Part shown: positions 30,737 to 43,030 of the stretch, piece by piece
Position numbering within the stretch: position 1 is the first letter of the stretch
Layout of the letters: each line of letters starts with the position of its first letter
Assembly (NCBI GenBank): GCA_021229015.1
Contig: CM037783.1
Coordinates: 60,177,746-60,241,745, forward strand
DNA from: Solen grandis
Lineage: Eukaryota > Mollusca > Bivalvia > Adapedonta > Solenidae
Reading direction: 5' to 3'
Length of the DNA stretch: 64,000 nucleotides
Translations under genes and position numbers: made by a program
The notes under the pieces: model-generated
The model's input: the letters and a program-made list of their open reading frames with translations, nothing else
Told to the model about the DNA's origin: nothing
The model's database searches: none

Positions 30737-32878
30737 AGTACTTTAACACTTACATGAAAAATATATTTCCTAAAAGGTCTACCATATTTTTTCCCCATTT
30801 ATCTAGTGAAACAGATTTTTAACTAAAAACAAAATATAAAACTCAAAAATCTTGAATGTTTTGCGGATATTGGTCTGTTTCCCAAGTGACACATCACACT
30901 GCAAACCCTAACACGCTGACAGACTTGCTCCAGCATACGACACTCTATAAGATGGGGGCTGACACTGGCTGGTTCAAACAAAATGCATCCTAAGGATTTG
31001 TATCTTGAATAGTCTTCTGGGGTCAAGACTCAAACACTGGGGCAGATGAGAAGACTCGGATTCAGAATCTTCCAAATGACTAGCTAGTTGACAAGGAAAA
31101 AGGCATGTGTGTATACACAAGACACTCTAAACAGGTGACAACAGTCGCTACTCCACAAATTTAAACACCATGGGAACAATGAACCTCAGATAAAATGTCT
31201 CCGTTTAACTATGACCTTGACTTATCAAGTGAATCACTGATGACCTTGAACTTAATAATCATAATCAACTGCCAGAGTCAATCTCATTGTCAACAAATTC
31301 CCTTTTTATCAAAAGTCAAAATATATGGTTTCTGACAACAGTGACTTTCATCTTTTTCCTCCTAAAACTAAGAAGATTTCAGAAAAAGTCTTTTCATTTT
31401 TGTTTTCATAATTCATTTATTTTCTAAATTCTCCATCACATTATATTTGGAATGTTTCAAGTTTCAACAGAAAAATGTAACAACAGAAATGCCATTTCAC
31501 AACAGCCTAAATATATATAAATAAACTCTTCTCAATCATAATCAACTATTAATACAAGAAGATGAGGTAAAGTACATGTAACACTTCATAGTTCCGCCAG
31601 ACGTCAGTAAGATATGTACTTGATTTTCAGGCATGGAGTTAATCATTTCCAGCAGGGGTGTAAAATTCCTTAAATTATTACTTGCTCTACTCAAATTCAA
31701 GATGGTCAAACCAAGAAAAATAGAAAGAAATGTTCAGATTTTTCTTTCATCCTGCACTAATATTCACTCTCCATGGCAATGTATGTGGAATTTTACACCC
31801 CATTAAGACAATTTGCACTCCATTATAACACAGTTTCAAGAAAAGACACCAAATTTTAGATTTTTGAACTGTTTTATAATAAAAAGAAACATTATAATAC
31901 AATATCTAGGGCTGAACCCAAGAGACAGAATCAGCATGGATCTGACCTATATAGTCAAATGCTTTAAAATTACTCATAGGTAGAAATACATTTAGTATTT
32001 ATATAAGTCTAAGGATTTCATTAAAATTAAAATTCCTTGCACAAAATTTCAAATATTTCTTACAGGATGGATTTCTTCTATAGTTCTAGTACAAGATAAC
32101 ATTCAATTTACAACAAGTTCTTTATTTGTGAACACCAATGTCTTGTAATGGAATATTAAAACTGTTTCTGTTAATTACAATAGGTATCATTTCATTTTAA
32201 AAGGAATGGAAGATTACAGGCTTAATTAACATTTATAAAACAATTAACATCAACCAAACTAAAATAACATAAAGTTAATAAAAAAAAATGTTTATACCAT
32301 AATGAACATATAGAAAGTTCACAAACAATGAACATAATCATGTCAGTAGACCATTTCACCAGAGGATCGACAATAAACCCAATATAATTCGCTGATTTAA
32401 TTTGACCAATCAGTGACAGGGAAAAAATCTAAAATATATGTGTATTCCTATTGAACAATACATATGTATGTGAAACTTTACACCAGCATGAGGTTTGGTG
32501 TTCAGGATGTGCTCATTGATTCGTATAGGTTTACATCTCATTTCAGAGTGAAATGGTCTATTTATCAATGTAAGCAATAGCTATAAGCTAAGTGAAAAAA
32601 GAAAAGCATCATCCCTTTGATCATAGATCATAATTTTAAAAAAAAAAACCTTATCGGAATTTTTTGCATGATTTCAATCCAAAACAGTAGCATGTAATGT
32701 TATCAATAGTTGGTCCAACTTAAAATAATGAACTTACAAAACTCTGTCATCCCACTAAACCCCATATTTGTACTAAAATTAACCTACTGAAAATGTGTGG
32801 AAAGTAACTAATAAGTCTACATATCTAACTAGCAAACATTTCAATACAAACTTCTAACACTGACTACGCAAGGTAACT

Positions 32879-33116
32879 AACCCTTTACCTCATGAATATT
32901 CATGTACAAATCAATGATGTTTATTAATTTCCCAAACTTAAAAAAAAGGTATATGAAACAATGAATTTTTATTCGTCTTACAGACAGTGCAGTATAAAAG
33001 CACCACCATTTCAACAGCAAATGATCGGACAATTCATGGAGAGGTGCTGTCTGATCTTGGTCTATGTGGTTTGCCAAAGCGTAAAAGAAATTCTCGGCTA
33101 TGTAAGATAAAGGGTT
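32879..33116. mobile_element. Compact 238-bp MITE, TIR AACCCTTTACCTCA
   Basis: The left end is 'aaccctttacctcatgaata' and the right end is 'gataaagggtta'. Inside are 'gtatatgaaacaatgaattt', 'cagacagtgcag' and 'gaggtgctgtctgatcttgg'. TA or TAA may be the target duplication. This is the reference copy for the MITE family that seeded both minisatellites. Confidence 0.75.
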
Positions 33117-36093
33117 AATGGTCATTACCATGAGGCCTAGAGAACATTGCATTATAGACAGCAGCTTCAAAACATGATCTGGGTCAGGTAAGTGTTTGGT
33201 TTTTCTATGAAAACATAATGTTCTTTGAATGATTAAATGTGGACACCTCATCTGATATTTTTGAAACCTGGAATTCTCATACCATTAAATCCAGCTTGCA
33301 TAACCACATCAACACAACATTTAATTACAAACTTAAAACGGAATTTTTTTCACAAATATAAGTTTTTTCTCCTGAGCAAAACATTCACTCAACTCGGCCT
33401 ATTCCCTACCATTGAAAACCCTGAGCAATAACACTGAAACAAAAGGTGTGTTATAATGCCCCCAACCTGATTGGCCACTGCATCATTTGTTGCAGATAAG
33501 GCAATCAATTTCATTAGCTGATGGGAAATAATAATGGAGATATTTCAGTGTATTTATTTGCCCAGGGCCTTTTCCTTTACCGAATATAACCAACTGTTAC
33601 CAAGGATACAAAACACTAGATTTTGAAAGAAAGTTATTTATGGTGATATGCCCATTTACATTCCTATTACTTGAGATAGAATTTGAGAAAAAATATATTT
33701 TGTTTCCTTTAATTACACAGTCAATATACAATAATTTATTTCAAACATAAGCCTGCCCTCCTAAAAATAACATAAAAAACCGAGATCTGAATCAGCTCAT
33801 TGTTCATCTGTAAAAGATGATTTCAATATTCAACTGTTACTAATCATTTAAATATTTAACTGTGAAAGACCATATCAATAATAACTGTTACTGACCATTA
33901 ATCAAAATTATCCAGTAGCCCTTAAACAGAATATTTCCAAGTCCTTTGTAACTTATACAAAAATATTACCTTAACACACTTGACAAAAATGAAACCATAC
34001 TGATATCAAGAAAAGTATATACAAAATATACAATTTACATGTAAAATTAATCTGCTATTTATTCTAAGTAGTAGCTTGTTTATCATTCAAAATTTTTACT
34101 TAATCAGTTCTTAAAATTCTCTTATTTAATAAAATGTATCATAGAAGATTAAATAAAATAACAATAAGTCTTGTACCTTCCTGATTTTAGAACTTTAACA
34201 ACAAAAGGAAGGAAGAGCATCAAACCATGAGATCAAGTTCTCTATAACCATAACAATAATAAACTCATAATCACTAACATAGTAGGGCTACAAGAACCCT
34301 TACCACCTTGAATTACCCGTACAAAACCAGAGCAGCCTGTAGTAAATCCTCAGCTCAGCATGTAGGAGATTATACACTTATCAATATGTTGCCCTTTAAG
34401 GGGGGTGGCGGGCTGACCCAGGGAAATTTAAGTCTTTCTTTTTTAGAGTCTAAATCCCAGAGTGGGAGATACTTTGCATGGGACTTGTGTCCATTCCCAC
34501 CTGTCGGGGAACGGTCTTTTGTCAAAAGTCCCATGTATGCCTGCCGCTCCTTCCCCCTTGAGGAAAAATAATGCATTAGGCCGAGAGTTATTGAAAACAA
34601 AAATGGTACTTAAGTATGTTTTTAAAGCTCAAACTAATATAAACTATACACACTTATTATTATTATTTTTTTAAAGAAGTTTTCAAACTGAAAATTACTT
34701 CCAGTGAGATCTGGTTTTAGTATGGAATACCATGGTACTGCATATCAGGATGGTAAAGGGCTAAATTTCCTTGTAACTATATACAATACTGGGATCAGTG
34801 TTATAAACTCATTGATACAAAACTAAAATTATACTAAAACATTTATAAAACAAATTAAGGCAATTAAAAACTTAAATTTTTCTTAAATTTTGATTCAGTT
34901 ATGAACAAAATCTATTAATAGTTAGAGCTGTATTTATTTTTTATTTTTTATTTTTTTACCTGAGAATAAATGATAACTAGTGTTACACTGTAAATAAATA
35001 AGTTTGTTATCTCTTATACAACCGTTACAACATCCAGTAGTGAAAGTGCACAAACCAAAGCTTGAATCCCAATTAAATTGATGTCAAACACACTTAAAAC
35101 CTACAACACAAGGAAACACAAACAGCCAGCCCAGCTACATATAACAAATAGACTCTGTCTATCAGTTTCAGCAACAATTCATCTCTTTCTCTGTTACCAG
35201 CAAAAGAAACAAGTTAACCCTTTTATAGTTAGAGCACAATGCAATTTCAATTCAAACCGAGACATTTCATCAGTCTAAACAGGATTTACAGAGTTAGCTT
35301 CTCTTGTTAAAGGAAGTACATTGAGCAGTACACAGCTTAAACCCTGATAAGTTACTTGAAAGTTATTTAGTTTGATCAAGTCGCAATGTTTGAGGTTGCT
35401 TCCATGTAGTGGAGGGTTAAAGGAACACAGCAGGAAGGTATTTTTATGAACACCTGGCCACTCTCTCTCACATTTCTACAGACAAATCATGTGACCACAG
35501 CACGTCACCCTGCAGTCTAGGCTTCCCGTAACTCCACAATATCTGAGCCAATATCCGAAACCTCTCTCATGGCTTAACTGTACAGAGGTGGCCGTGAATC
35601 GGGTACGTGACCAGACTTGTGGATCATAGTATAGCACTAATAGAAATAACTTAAAAGTGGCATTCTTCCACTAGGTCCCAATCAATGTAAAGAAATAAGT
35701 GTAACAATTACGACATAAAGATATAGTCTCTCTTTCTCCTACATTCTTTCATATCAGTAACTATAGCAGAAATAATTCTAAAGATTCTGAGATAATTTCA
35801 GAACAATTGTGTAATATCTATCCAATGCATTTGCTTCTACATTCTCTTAAAACCTAGACGTTTATTTTTTAAATGGACCACAGGAAAAGGAAACAAAATT
35901 AAAAACTGATAAAAAAAAAATGCGAATACAGAGAAAGCATTAATGAGAGATTGCACATCCTTCTGACAAAGGGAGCCTGGTAGCCTCACTTTCACCCTCA
36001 CACACAAGTATCAATACAGGCCATCTATTACCAATAAAAATATATAATTTGTGCATTTTATATATAAGTAACTAGTATAAATAAAGCAATTTA

Positions 36094-36213
36094 TATAGGT
36101 AGTCCATACAAATAAGTAAAATATAGGTAGTCCCTACAAATAAGTACAAATATAGGTAGTCCCTACAAATAAGTACAAATATAGGTAGTCCCTACAATTA
36201 AGTACAAATTCTA
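36094..36213. repeat. 28-bp tandem repeat, about 4 copies
   Basis: The unit tataggtagtccctacaaat + aagtacaaa is repeated with few changes. Confidence 0.85.
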
Positions 36214-36961
36214 TCTAAACCCCTTCATATCCAACAAATAAGTTTTCATAGATTTCATAAAAAAAGATAACATACTGCAAACAAAAGCATCATTGTAACA
36301 AGATATTTGCTTCCTATTTTATTATACTGGAGGAAAGACCTTCTCAAAGTTTTTCTTAAGACACAAATGACATTCAATATTGTTCTCTGTAAAGGCTACA
36401 AAAACATCTCATCTCTTGACTGGTAGATGACCTGCCGGCAACCATTGCTTTGGTAACTACAAGAGTCCAGAGGCTGTTATGGTCACTGCCGGTGGTGCCA
36501 GGTTCACATCTAATTTCACATTCTCTTGTAATCCCAAGGTCATTCAGAGATGAAAAATGAGTGTTGTGGAAGCAGCATACCTAAATATTCACAACACAGA
36601 AAACAACTGATACAACCGGTATAGAACCAGATCAGCTTGCAGTAACATGCATACTGATCTTGCTTTATACTGTTCACTACTCAGTAGTACATATGTCAAA
36701 CAATAGGACAAGATAAGACCTGCTGTCAGTCTGACCTGGCCTTGCACTGATTTAAAATAGCCAAGAGCCTTCTGCAGTGAGACCTATGTTTACATATACA
36801 CAGAGTTCATGTGTTGCTATGGTAACAACGGTATAGAGTTCCAGTAACTATAGAGGAGGTGAAGCTGTCACCATGGCAACAGACTGGAGGCCAGACAGGA
36901 AGGGATGGAGATGAGGCACAATGACTGGACAGAATTTGTTTGCTGTATTTCTCTCCCTTTA

Positions 36962-37020
36962 TCATGACTTGATCAGTGTTCCAAAAGGATAGTCCCATAA
37001 CTTGGATGATATTCCAAAAC
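36962..37020 (-). CDS. FA2H: FA2H last coding exon
   Basis: Acceptor ttctttgcag|GT; phase fits (G|GT = Gly). It encodes 'GFGISSKLWDYPFGTLIKS' then TGA. 'FGIS.KLWDY.F.T' is diagnostic of the FA2H C-terminus. Confidence 0.92.
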
Positions 37021-37872
37021 CTGCAAAGAAAGTGATTTTTCATCTGTACTAAATACCTTTAAAGCTACACTACATTTTTAATACCTTAAAAGTGTGTGGG
37101 TATAGGAAACAAGCAAAACATACCCAGTATTATGTTAAAACAAAAATAAGAAAATAGTAAAAATTATAAAAAGTCATTTTCGGAGACTAAAAAAAAATTA
37201 ATATGAAACATGATTATTACATTGTATATACATGGGCATATTTGGATAGGACATTCAAAGGTTAAGACAGTGGGGCCACCATGGCCGAGAGGCTAAAGTC
37301 GCTGACTTTAACACTCACTCAGCCCCTTAACGTGTGGGTTCGAATCCCGGCAGGGTCATTCGGATTTTCATGTGAGGAAGCCTTCCAGCTGACTTGCGGT
37401 AGATCAGTGGTTCTACCCGGATGTCTCCGTGCATTCGGGGTCTTCCTCCACCTGTAATTAGCTGGACGTTGCTATATGACAGAAATACTGTCGAAGCGAC
37501 GGTAAACTCAAATAGTCAAGTCAAGTCAAAGGTTCAAGACAAAGTTATGGTTCTAGCTAAAGCAGTGTCCAGTATCACGCACACGCAGGAGAACCAGTTT
37601 TCCAAATTTGAAGAAAAGGTATTTAATAAACTGGTTCAATTTCCCGCATTTATACCCAAACCTGTGAAATTGTAATTTTAATATATACATGTAATACTTC
37701 TAAAAAGAAACCAAATTGGTTTTTGTTGTTGTGTTGAACAGTATTTCAGTCATATAGCAACATCCAGCTTATTGCATGTGGAGAAGACACACTGATAGAA
37801 CCACTGACCACATACAGGCAGGAAATATCTGAGTGACACTGCCATAATTGGAATCCAAATCAAGTTAGTAAC

Positions 37873-37911
<39 letters not shown>

Positions 37912-39275
37912 AGAGAAGAGAGAGAGAGTAAAAGAATGAGAGAGCCATGAAGACAAAGTTTTGAAGACAGATGGTCAATGGTACTGTGATACAAACCTCT
38001 GTCCTGTTCTTTAAAATGATGTTTCACGTGATATGTCTTAAGATTCTTGAAATAGTTGAGGGACGGGTTACCATGGTGCAAGTAGTAGTGGACCAGATCA
38101 TAGCACAGGTAGCCCACGATGGTGCCGGCGAAGAAGAGTTGGGCCACTTGGGGCGGACCCAGTATTCGATACATGTTGTAGGATGAAGTGGAAACCCAGC
38201 CCATGTGTGGCTGGGCACTGGCGGGAAACACTATCGAACAGACATTTGTCCATAAATGGGAGGATCTGTTAAGAACAAGGAACAATGGGCACTGAGACAG
38301 GTACAAGGGCACCTGAGACAGGTTACAAATGGGCACTGGAAAACTAAAAAAGACAAGAGAACAAGGGCTCTGGATCGAGCAAGAACATTGGGGACAACTG
38401 AGAACATAAGATAACAGTGGGTATACTAAAGAACAAGGTTGAACAGGGACTGGCACTGAGACAAGTACAAGGGCACTTAGAAAAAAAAGGCAATGTAATT
38501 ACTTAACAAACTATTTTTAAAAAAATGATTTCATTCAATAAAAGAGGATGTTTAGAAATGTGTGTGCAAGCTCTGACATAAATGCTCATATAGATAATAT
38601 GTCCAGTTCTTTTTCTGATGGTGGCTTCCTCAAGTCTATCAAAATCCATTCAATCTGAAACCACCAGTTGTGATATGCCGCCTGTATGCCCACTGTCTTT
38701 TTGTGGGGGCATCACTGATAAGCACTTTCAGGGACATTTTTAATGTGCAAATTCACAGATTAAAAAACAGCAAAAAATTAAGTCACAAGAAATATTGTTT
38801 TGTTCCATATGGGATTAACCATCAAAATTAATACTACTGTACCATCAGCATGAACTTAGGTTGCCTGGATAGGAGTAGTGGTTCTTTGTTTCTAACCAAT
38901 GCAGGTTTGATTCCTGGTCATGTACATGAGAGGATACTGTAGTCACCCGTCCAGACAAATGGGTTTTCTTTGGATTCTCTGGTTTCCTCCCACAATAATG
39001 AGCACATAAGTCACCACAAGAGCCATCAAAGTAAGTTGTAAATCAATGATTGTAAATCCATTAATTGTTTTTAGATTCACAATCTTCTGATTACATAAAA
39101 GTACATACCTTATGGTGCTGCCCGTGGAACAGGAAGTGAAGTGTGATGAGAAATCTGGAGTTACTCGGGGGTCGACAGTGGAAGAGCCAACGGTGCACAA
39201 CGTACTCGTCAAACGTCCACATCAAGAACCCCAGGAAAAACAGCGCAGGTACAAATGTAGTGGTCACTTCAACAT
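36962..39275 (-). CDS. FA2H: Fatty acid 2-hydroxylase, C-terminal exons
   Basis: FA2H is an ER membrane di-iron hydroxylase that makes 2-hydroxy fatty acids for sphingolipids. Three minus-strand exons are seen: 39275-39109, about 38230-37997 and 37020-36962. The histidine clusters are present: 'EYVVHRWLFH', 'LHFLFHGQHHK', 'LVHYYLHHGNP' and 'TYHVKHHF', then 'GFGISSKLWDYPFGTLIKS' and TGA. Vertebrate FA2H ends 'GFGISTKLWDYCFHTLTP', so the tail is similar but shorter. The N-terminal cytochrome b5 domain and first membrane segments were not found and should lie at higher coordinates, beyond or within the repeat and gap region. The section that should encode (V/A)PFD..RLVFPPVP is disturbed, so the gene may be damaged or misassembled. 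Confidence 0.88.
37270..37525 (+). mobile_element. tRNA-derived SINE, Meta-SINE-like
   Basis: The tRNA-like head has an A box 'tggccgagaggct' (from 37283) and a perfect B box 'gggttcgaatccc' (37336-37348). The conserved body includes 'cttccagctgacttgcggta', 'cagtggttctacccgg' and 'gtcttcctccacc', then 'agctggacgttgctatatga'. Target duplication of 15/16 bp: tcaaaggttaagaca (37255-37269) and tcaaaggttcaagaca (37526-37541). It is inserted in the last FA2H intron, antisense to the gene. The Meta-SINE assignment rests on memory of the core. Confidence 0.85.
37876..37928. repeat. (GA)n microsatellite in the FA2H intron
   Basis: Interrupted (ag)n tract about 70 bp downstream, in gene sense, of the FA2H donor at 37,997. 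Confidence 0.9.
37997..38230 (-). CDS. FA2H: FA2H exon with second histidine clusters
   Basis: The donor is GACAGAG|gtttgt at 37997. The 5' border is uncertain: gatag|TG at 38230 is the simplest acceptor but needs phase 1, while the previous known exon ends in phase 0. It encodes 'YNMYRILGPPQVAQLFFAGT', 'IVGYLCYDLVHYYLHHGNPS' and 'LNYFKNLKTYHVKHHFKEQD'. The first ~70 bases show expected motifs in different frames (see findings). Confidence 0.85.
39109..39275 (-). CDS. FA2H: FA2H exon with first histidine clusters
   Basis: Acceptor ggttacag|AT, donor CATAAG|gtatgt, 2 nt plus 55 codons. It encodes 'VEVTTTFVPALFFLGFLMWT' (membrane helix), 'FDEYVVHRWLFHCRPPSNSR' and 'FLITLHFLFHGQHHK'. The HxxxH and HxxHH patterns bind the di-iron centre in this family. 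Confidence 0.93.
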
Positions 39276-39754
39276 CTGTAACCAAACATCAGTAGTTAAA
39301 TCATTCAGTCAAGATGACATCAATTTCTTTGAGTTCATAATCACTATCTAGGTAACAGGAACTCCAAAATAAGGAAATAAACACCAAAGGGATGATATTC
39401 ATGAATGTCACCTTCCCTGAAATAAATGAAAACTACAGCTATCACTGAAGGTGATTAATACCCCCACAAAATGCTTTGATACAGGAGAAGCCAGACTCCA
39501 GGAGCATAGATAAGAACCTGTATATATAGTATATTGGTTATGATAGTAAGTAATTTTTATTTAAAGTGGATGGAGAGTCAGTTATGGTTGTTTGGCACAG
39601 CAGTTTAAAAGTGTAGAGCTGCAGTTCTTGAACACTTAACTTTTCCTAGTCACCATCTGTTTACATTTCAGTTTCAAGTAAATACCATGTATATTATTTG
39701 AGTTATGTTGGGGACAAGAAAAAGAGCAATTTAACAAATGGAGATAATTCAAAA

Positions 39755-40110
39755 ATGGGGCCAGGGCAATAACTCTGCCATCCTAGAGACAACTCAAGTG
39801 AAATTTATGTCGCGCACCTCTCCAGCTGATTATCAATGCAAACACAAAATCTGAACTGAATTGGTTAAGATATGTAAGAGAAGTTTGTGTCACAAGATAT
39901 TTAGAGTCTAATCAGGGGCAATAACTCTGTAACCCTTGAGTTAACTCAAGTGAAATTAGTCTTGCACCTCTTCAGCTGAATATGAAAGCACACACAAAAT
40001 TTGAACCAAATTAGTTAGGAAATGTAGAAGTAGTTTGCGTCAGAAGTTTTTGGGATGGACGGACAGACTGACAGACTTACAGACAGACAGACCAACTCTT
40101 ATATACCCCT
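39755..40110 (-). repeat. Inverted copy of the 8,521-9,100 repeat family
   Basis: The minus strand carries the same words as 8,920-9,095: 'attgccc', 'ataatcagctggagag', 'aaactttctacatttctta'. It is followed by a SINE-tail-like segment (about 40,115-40,410) that is diverged and parallels 7,330-7,680. Confidence 0.6.
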
Positions 40111-40604
40111 CTCAAACTATAATGACATTGTTTGCTTGCTTGGCTTTAATACCTCACCACCAGTTTTTCAGTCATTTTGGGAGTACTGTAAGATATAGCA
40201 CTGCCTTACTGCAATATTACATGATAGACTAATGCCACGGTAACATATCCAGTCTCATTCTCCTTATATTGAGCTTTCCAGTCTTGTAACTACCATTAAA
40301 TGCTGAGCAAATATACTAGTACCTTTATTATGTAGTGCAGGGGATCAAATCATGACCATCCAGTTACAAGGCAGACACTCTTAATATCTGGCTACCCTGA
40401 CCAATCAACAAGTTATGACTTCTAACCAGTTTCTGCCAATACTTTTACAGATAGACTGAATCAAAAGTTAACTGGCTCTTTGAAAGATCATCAATATACA
40501 ATGAGACAAAAATCACCAGTACCAACTGTCCCAACTGAGTTCTTTCTGGTTGATTTGGGTTTTCTTCTACTTTGAAAAGTCTTTTAAATTCTTGTCATAC
40601 ATAA

Positions 40605-42715
40605 CTATTTACCTTATGAATATTCATACACATATTTATGACTTGATGAATACTAATTTGCTGACATGGTATATGAAACAATGAAATTTTCTTTGCCATC
40701 AAGACTGAATAGAATCTGAGCTTGAATATTGTGTTGTATAAATAGAATCTGAGCTTGAATATTGTTTTGTATGAATAGAATCTGAGCTTCAATATTGTTT
40801 TGTATGAATAGAATCTGAGCTTCAATATTGTGTTGTATGAATAGAATCTGAGCTTGAATATTGTTTTGTATGAATAGAACCTGAGCTTCAATATTGTGTT
40901 GTATGAATAGAATCTGAGTTTCAATATTGTGTTGTATGAATAGAATCTGAGCTTGAATATTGTGTTGTATGAATAGAATCTGAGCTTGAATATTGTGTTG
41001 TATGAATAGAATCTGAGCTTGAATATTGTGTTGTATGAATAGAATCTGAGTTTCAATATTGTTTTGTATGAATAGAATCTGAGCTTCAATATTGTGTTGT
41101 ATGAATAGAATCTGAGCTTGAATTTGTTTTATAATGAATCTATCTGAATATTGTGTTGTATGAATGAATCTGAGCTTGAATAATGTGTATGAATAGAATT
41201 GATTTCAAATATTTGTGTATGAATAAATCTGAGCTTGAATAATGTGTATGTTGAATAAATCAAGCTTGAATATTGTGCTGTTCGAAAGAATCTGAGCTTG
41301 ATTATGTGTTGTAATGATAATCTGAGTTTCAATATTGTTTTGTATAATAGAATCTGAGCTTCAAAAATTGTGTAGAAAGAATTAGATTCAATAGTTTTGT
41401 ATGATAAATCGAGCTTGAATATCTGTTGTTGAATAATCTGATTCAATGTTTTGTATGATAAATCTGACTTCCATATGTGATGTATAATGAATCTGAGTTC
41501 AATATTGTGTTGTAGAATGAATCTGAGCTTGAAATTGTGTTGAAGATAGATTGAGCTAAATATTTGTATGAATAAAATCTGATCTTGAATATCTGTTGAA
41601 TAAATCTGAGCTTGAAATTTATGTATGAATAAATCTGAGTTTCAATTTGTTTGTATGAATGAATCTGACTTCAATATTGTTGTATGAATAAATCTGAGCT
41701 TGAATTGGTTGTATGAATAGAAGACTGAATATTTGTGTATGAAAGAATCTTGAGCTTGAATATGGTTGAGAATAATCTGAGTGAATATTGGCGTTACTAA
41801 TGAAATTGAGCTTGACTATTGTGATATGAAAGAAAAATACTTGAATATTGTGTTGTAAATGTAATAGAATCTGAGTTCAATATGTTTTGTATGAATAGAA
41901 TCTGAGACTTAATGTGTTTATGACAGAAATCTGAGTTTAAATATGTGTAAATAGAATTGACTGAATTTTTGTTGTTGTATGAATAAATCGAGCTGAATAT
42001 TGTGTTTATGAAAGAATCATCTTGGAATATTGGCTGTAAGAATAGAATGTTGAGCTTGAATATTACGTTGTATGAATAATCGAGCTTGAATATTAGTTTG
42101 TATGAATAGAATCTGATTTCACTTGTTTGTATAATAAATGTGCGTTCAATATGTGTTGTATGAATAGAATCTATCTTGAATTTGTGTTGTATATAGAACT
42201 GAGCTTCAAATTGTGTTGATAATAAACTGATTTATATGTGTGTAGAATAAATCTGAGTTCATATTTGTATAAAGAACACTTTAATAGTGTGTATAATGAA
42301 TCGAGTTTCAATATTGTGTTGTATAACATCTAGCTTCAATAGTGTTTGTTGAATAGAATCTGAGTTTCAATATGTGTTGTATGAATAGAATCTGAGTTTC
42401 AATATTGTGTTGTATGAATAGAATCTGAGTTTCAATATTGTGTTGTATGAATAGAATCTGAGCTTGAATTTGTGTTGTATGAATAGAATCTGAGTTTCAA
42501 TATTGTGTTGTATGAAGAGAATCTGAGTTTCAATATTGTTTTGTATGAATAGAATCTGAGCTTCAATAGTGTGTTGTATGAATGGAATCTGAGCTTAAAT
42601 ATTGTGTCGTATGAATAGAATCTGAGCTTGAATATTGTGTTGTATGAATAGAATCTGAGCTTGAATATTGTTTTGTATGAGAGATCTGATCTGGCGCTGC
42701 TCTTTTGGCCAAAGT
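40605..42715 (+). mobile_element. MITE inflated by a 33-bp minisatellite
   Basis: The left flank has MITE words 'tatgaatattcatacacat', 'gtatatgaaacaatgaaatt', 'caagactgaatagaatctga'. The right flank has 'agatctgatctggcgctgct'. Everything between 40,699 and 42,685 is tandem copies of one internal segment of that MITE. Confidence 0.75.
40699..42685. repeat. 33-bp minisatellite, about 60 copies, degraded in the middle
   Basis: The unit is atagaatctgagcttgaata + ttgtgttgtatga. Near-perfect copies fill 40,699-41,115 and about 42,360-42,685. From about 41,117 to 42,340 the units are riddled with small deletions. In the clean left part the minus strand has an 11-residue periodic open frame (LRFYSYNTIFK). 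I regard this as a by-product of 33 being a multiple of three, not a gene. Confidence 0.93.
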
Positions 42716-42930
42716 ATCAAAATAAGCCTCTATCAGGTAATTGTGGTCTTCCTATTTGAGTACTTCTATTGAAGCTACATTCTCTTACATGGTAAAAATA
42801 CAATCAAATAAACAAACTTTCACTGCAGCAAAAATACAAAGCAGAATAACAATAAAACCAAGCCAATACTTTGAAAAGTGCTGTCAAGATGGGAAAAAAC
42901 ATTCTTTGTCATAACTTTTTGGATAAAAAA

Positions 42931-43030
42931 NNNNNNNNNNNNNNNNNNNNNNNNNNNNNNNNNNNNNNNNNNNNNNNNNNNNNNNNNNNNNNNNNNNNNN
43001 NNNNNNNNNNNNNNNNNNNNNNNNNNNNNN
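42931..43030. other. Assembly gap (100 N)
   Basis: Exactly 100 undetermined bases, a conventional unknown-length gap. The TIR element on the right side is cut by it. Confidence 1.

Larger units (their letters stand above)
28500..36961. other. Long stretch without a recognised gene
   Basis: AT-rich DNA with MITE fragments (palindromic cores near 29,530, 34,330 and 36,620), short tandem repeats and the weak exon candidate above. It lies downstream of FA2H on the minus strand, so part may be FA2H 3' UTR. Confidence 0.5.

Noticed and set aside
34308..34674. Overlapping frames near 34.4 kb
   Set aside because: Three mutually overlapping frames without motifs, in a MITE-like region (TIR words agaaccc/aaagggct and a split gatctggtttt core).
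37272..37348. tRNA gene
   Set aside because: A and B boxes are present, but the cloverleaf cannot be completed and the sequence runs into a SINE body flanked by target duplications.
37860..38456. 198-codon minus-strand frame over the FA2H exon taken as one exon
   Set aside because: Only the middle part is FA2H. The upstream part is low-complexity 'CPLFLVL/LSQ' translation of local repeats, and the downstream part runs through the (GA)n intron sequence.
40595..41089. 164-codon open frame of repeated LRFYSYNTI units (minus strand)
   Set aside because: It is generated by a 33-bp minisatellite whose length is a multiple of three. The same unit derives from a non-coding MITE, and the frame collapses where units are imperfect.
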